DNA from: an uncultured Bacteroidales bacterium
GTDB lineage: Bacteria; Bacteroidota; Bacteroidia; Bacteroidales; FEN-979
Reading direction: 5' to 3'
Length of the DNA: 64,000 nt
Assembly: GCA_903877385.1 (NCBI GenBank)
Contig: CAIRDP010000018.1
Span: 1 to 64,000 of the forward strand
How positions within the stretch are numbered: position 1 is the first letter of the stretch; every line of letters begins with the position of its first letter. The translations under genes were made by a program, and so were the position numbers. Of the stretch, positions 61,800 to 64,000 are shown one piece after another. The notes beneath the pieces are model-generated. The model was not told the DNA's origin. It saw nothing but the letters and a program-made list of their open reading frames with translations, and did no database searches.

Positions 61800-63030
61800 C
61801 CTGTTCCGCCGTGGGTTGGCGGATTATACGGCCAGGCCTTCGGATGAACGCCGCGAGGAGTTCATGAAGGATGTTGGAACTCCGGTTAAACGGCCTTTGT
61901 CAATGTGGTGGCTGGCCGGATTACTTGGGCTGATTATCGTGGGAGTGGGTACCGCGGTAATTTTATATATGGGAAACGCTGCCCATCCCGTATCGGCAAG
62001 CAGCGCCCATCGGCACGAAGTGCCATCATCCCTCATCGTCGCGCAGCGCCCTCATCCTGCTTCCACCGGTCTTACATTGAACGAAAAGGTGACCGGAACA
62101 CACCCAGTGCCCAGCCCCGGAACCCGGTACCCGGTACCCAGTACCCAAACCAACCCAGTACCCAGCACCGAAACCCGGTACCCGGTACCCAGTACCCAAA
62201 CCAACCCGGTACCCAGTACCCAAACCAACCCGGTACCCAGTACCCAAACCAACCCAGTACCCAGCACCGAAACACTCCCGGCAAATGATCCGAAACCACC
62301 TTCTGTATCCCGCATCCACGACAACAGCAGTCTCCCAAAGAAGTGGAACATTAGCCTTGGAGCATATTATACCCCCGAATGGATGTTCAACACCCTCAAC
62401 GGCGATAAGTACGTGAATAATATGGGGGTGGAAGGCACTTTCCATTTCGGCAGATATTCGGTGAAAACAGGCGTAGGGCTCAGCATCACCACCGGCTGGC
62501 ATGAGGTGCTGGTGCAGTCGAATCCTTACCTCGGAACGTACCAGGCCCTCGACTCAATTATTTTTACCTGGGATAAAACCCAGTATAAACTTAATCCCAC
62601 GTATTATACCAAGGGGACGAATGTATACGACACATCACTTCAATATACCTACACCAATATCAAAAAACAGTACACCTACCTTCAGATCCCGCTTGTGCTG
62701 GGATATGATTTCTGGCAGAACAACTGGCTTACCCTGGGCTTCAGGGCCGGTGCGGTGATGTCGCTGTTGCTGAATACCCAGAATTTATCCACCACCTATG
62801 ATCCGGGCAAGGACAGGATCATTACAATTAATAATGTCACCCCCGACCGAATACAGATGAACTGGCAGGCGATGGGAGGGCTCAACGCCGCATTCAGGCT
62901 CTCGCGCAGGTTCAGCATCGAACTGGAACCCGATGTCAGATACTATTTCAACTCGGTGTATGAACCCTCGGAGCTGACGAAAAAACCCTGGAGCATCGGT
63001 GTGAGAACCGCTTTCGTCGTAACATTCTAA
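61762..63030 (+). CDS. putative dual-membrane-spanning anti-sigma factor (TM, Pro-rich linker, outer-membrane beta-barrel)
   Basis: A 422-aa protein. A short cytoplasmic N-terminus (NPIDDLFRRGLADYTARPSD, about 8-45) resembles anti-sigma segments. One inner-membrane helix follows (WWLAGLLGLIIVGVGTAVIL, about 50-70). A linker of about 120 residues is dominated by NPVPSTQT repeats. A C-terminal barrel domain (about 195-422) runs from WNISLGAYYTPEWMFNTLN to FVVTF with a terminal Phe, typical of outer-membrane barrels of the PorT type. The layout would tie the sigma factor to both membranes. The linker DNA is made of dispersed repeat words (families A and B). ATG 61762 is chosen; ATG 61774 is also possible. 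Both overlap the sigma gene by 26-38 nt. Confidence 0.85.
   Translation: MKGIMQKQNPIDDLFRRGLADYTARPSDERREEFMKDVGTPVKRPLSMWWLAGLLGLIIVGVGTAVILYMGNAAHPVSASSAHRHEVPSSLIVAQRPHPASTGLTLNEKVTGTHPVPSPGTRYPVPSTQTNPVPSTETRYPVPSTQTNPVPSTQTNPVPSTQTNPVPSTETLPANDPKPPSVSRIHDNSSLPKKWNISLGAYYTPEWMFNTLNGDKYVNNMGVEGTFHFGRYSVKTGVGLSITTGWHEVLVQSNPYLGTYQALDSIIFTWDKTQYKLNPTYYTKGTNVYDTSLQYTYTNIKKQYTYLQIPLVLGYDFWQNNWLTLGFRAGAVMSLLLNTQNLSTTYDPGKDRIITINNVTPDRIQMNWQAMGGLNAAFRLSRRFSIELEPDVRYYFNSVYEPSELTKKPWSIGVRTAFVVTF
61975..62063. repeat. family A repeat inside the anti-sigma-like gene
   Basis: Words CATCCCGTATC, CATC and CTCATC alternate with palindromes GGCACGAAGTGCC (62012-62024) and GCGCAGCGC, in frame. They encode the first part of the presumed linker (AAHPVSASSAHRHEVPSS). 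Confidence 0.6.
62101..62275 (+). repeat. 24-nt tandem repeat (family B words) encoding the NPVPSTQT linker
   Basis: CCAACCCGGTACCCAGTACC-type units repeat with a 24-nt period, giving NPVPSTQT or RYPVPSTQT each time. Several copies are identical. Because 24 is divisible by three, copy-number change would alter linker length by eight residues without a frameshift. Confidence 0.85.
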
Positions 63031-63117
63031 GCCCTCCAGGCAACCATTCCGATTTTCAGTGTTTATAATACAGATGCACAACCAAAACAGAAATAATTTC
63101 AACCAAACCTACCCATT

Positions 63118-64000
63118 ATGAAAAAATTAATCCTTTTACTGATGATGTGGTTCGCAGCAGCCGGAATGAGCGTGCAGGCGGACTCACTGCGCATCCAGGG
63201 CTATGTTACCGACAGCGCCACAGGGAATGCACTTGCAAACTATGCGGTACATATCGACATAGATTCTGCCACCGGCGGTTTCGTTTATCACCGCGAAGTT
63301 CATACCAATGCCAATGGGTTTTATGCCGATACAGTAGCGTTTAACAATGGAGGAGCACCCTCGGGCGTTGTGGAAGTGTCGCTTCTGGATTGCTTTCCCC
63401 ATCTTAAATTTCATTACCTCAATTTTGGTCCCGGGAATCTCACATTCACTGTAAGTTTCAGCATCTGCACGGGAACACCCCCGCCCGTATGCCATGCCGA
63501 TTTTTATCCCGAGGCAGGCCCCCCTCCTCCTAATCCCCTGAACATTCATTTCGTCAACACTTCGGTTGGAGTTAACGGGCCCTGGAGCTGGTCGTTCGGC
63601 GACGGAACAGCATCCACGCTCTTTGACCCTGTGCATCTTTTCGCGGTTCCGGGCCTTTACCATGTCACCCTTATGATGGGTGACAGCAGCAGCGGCTGCT
63701 TCGATATAAATTCCCATGATATACAGGTCGGTGACTCTACAGGCGGATGCCATGCCCAGTTCACCTGGAGCTGCGATTCGAACAGCATGATGAGGACCGT
63801 TCATTTCTTTGACCAGTCAACACCTGCACCGGTATTATGGTTATGGGATTTCGGAGATTCCGCAGCCGGGGGGAATAACATTTCAACCCTGCAGAACCCC
63901 ACCCATATCTTTACTGCGGATGGCATATACCATGTATGCCTCACCATGGCTTCCAATTCACCCCAGTGCTCAGCGACCGAATGCCATGATATAACCGTGG
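63118..64000 (+). CDS. secreted PKD-domain protein, truncated by the window end
   Basis: This frame is open from ATG 63118 to the end (294 codons, no stop). It starts MKKLILLLMMWFAAAGMSVQA, a signal peptide. A carboxypeptidase-regulatory or transthyretin-like domain (about 22-115, RIQGYVTDSATGNALANYAV, TNANGFYADTVAF) follows, then two PKD domains. These have WSWSFGDGTASTLFDPVHLF and WLWDFGDSAAGGNNISTLQN, each with the PKD motif GDG or GDS. The full protein is probably larger and T9SS-exported, which cannot be seen. It begins 87 bp after the anti-sigma-like gene and may be controlled with it. Confidence 0.85.
   Translation, partial: MKKLILLLMMWFAAAGMSVQADSLRIQGYVTDSATGNALANYAVHIDIDSATGGFVYHREVHTNANGFYADTVAFNNGGAPSGVVEVSLLDCFPHLKFHYLNFGPGNLTFTVSFSICTGTPPPVCHADFYPEAGPPPPNPLNIHFVNTSVGVNGPWSWSFGDGTASTLFDPVHLFAVPGLYHVTLMMGDSSSGCFDINSHDIQVGDSTGGCHAQFTWSCDSNSMMRTVHFFDQSTPAPVLWLWDFGDSAAGGNNISTLQNPTHIFTADGIYHVCLTMASNSPQCSATECHDITV

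Noticed and set aside
63184-63804. 206-codon minus-strand frame at the window end
   Set aside because: It lies opposite a PKD protein with signal peptide and clear PKD motifs, which is the real gene although cut by the window edge.
1-64000. tRNA, rRNA and insertion-sequence genes
   Set aside because: None could be recognised by eye; no cloverleaf-like or transposase-like sequence was found. A tRNA scan would settle the RNA question.

Overview
The window reads as a chromosomal segment of a Bacteroidota bacterium, most likely an uncultured Bacteroidales-type anaerobe or facultative anaerobe. Several things support this. Secreted proteins end in type IX secretion (T9SS) sorting domains, and a gldD homologue lies beside ssb. 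The dut-TPR-DUF4292-EnvC cluster is typical of the phylum. A TPR/AraC-type membrane regulator and a propeller-type two-component protein are present. Many genes are preceded by the Bacteroidota -7 box TAnnTTTG instead of a Shine-Dalgarno site. No rRNA, tRNA, CRISPR array, phage or complete insertion sequence was seen.

Layout. 1-530 is non-coding, with hairpins and a 21-bp phased repeat. 531-6650 holds a TPR/AraC regulator, metG, an LD-carboxypeptidase, yraN and RNase H. 6798-14162 is a plus-strand cluster (flippase, dut, TPR protein, DUF4292 lipoprotein, EnvC-like protein, EamA transporter, small membrane protein). 14234-27666 is a minus-strand secretome island: C10 protease, TonB receptor, a 166-aa membrane protein, a BNR-propeller protein, a C25 protease and an Omp28-like protein, interrupted by a plus-strand CNNM/CorC protein. 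27870-44465 is mostly housekeeping: ROK protein, polA, PhoH, an M28/glutaminyl-cyclase-like lipoprotein, lnt, a histidine kinase, trpS, rng, a 29-aa basic protein, HU, a Gly/His/Met-rich secreted protein and mutY. 44470-52603 holds a glycosyltransferase, a kinase-less hybrid sensor, a split MgtE-sensor/NRAMP transport pair, gldD and ssb. 52852-64000 holds an M14 carboxypeptidase, an unknown protein, DAHP synthase/chorismate mutase, a multihaem cytochrome, asnS, an orphan T9SS-domain-like protein, an ECF sigma factor with a TM-plus-beta-barrel partner, and the start of a PKD protein.

The most unusual features are at the DNA level. Short tandem-plus-inverted repeats of about six families sit directly after stop codons and also lie in frame inside mutY, lnt, polA, the flippase and the anti-sigma-like gene. 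In the last of these they encode the presumed periplasmic linker of a dual-membrane-spanning anti-sigma factor. The MgtE-sensor/NRAMP operon has a possible 14-codon leader ORF starting Met-Asp-Pro-Tyr-Pro, followed by a hairpin over the start codon. Both point to Mg2+-responsive leader control, but this is inference. Three 19-nt palindromes at an exact 29-nt period (56198-56274) look like an operator array. The 9-mer CATCCGCAG appears strongly over-represented.

All calls come from reading the sequence and from family knowledge. No database search was run.
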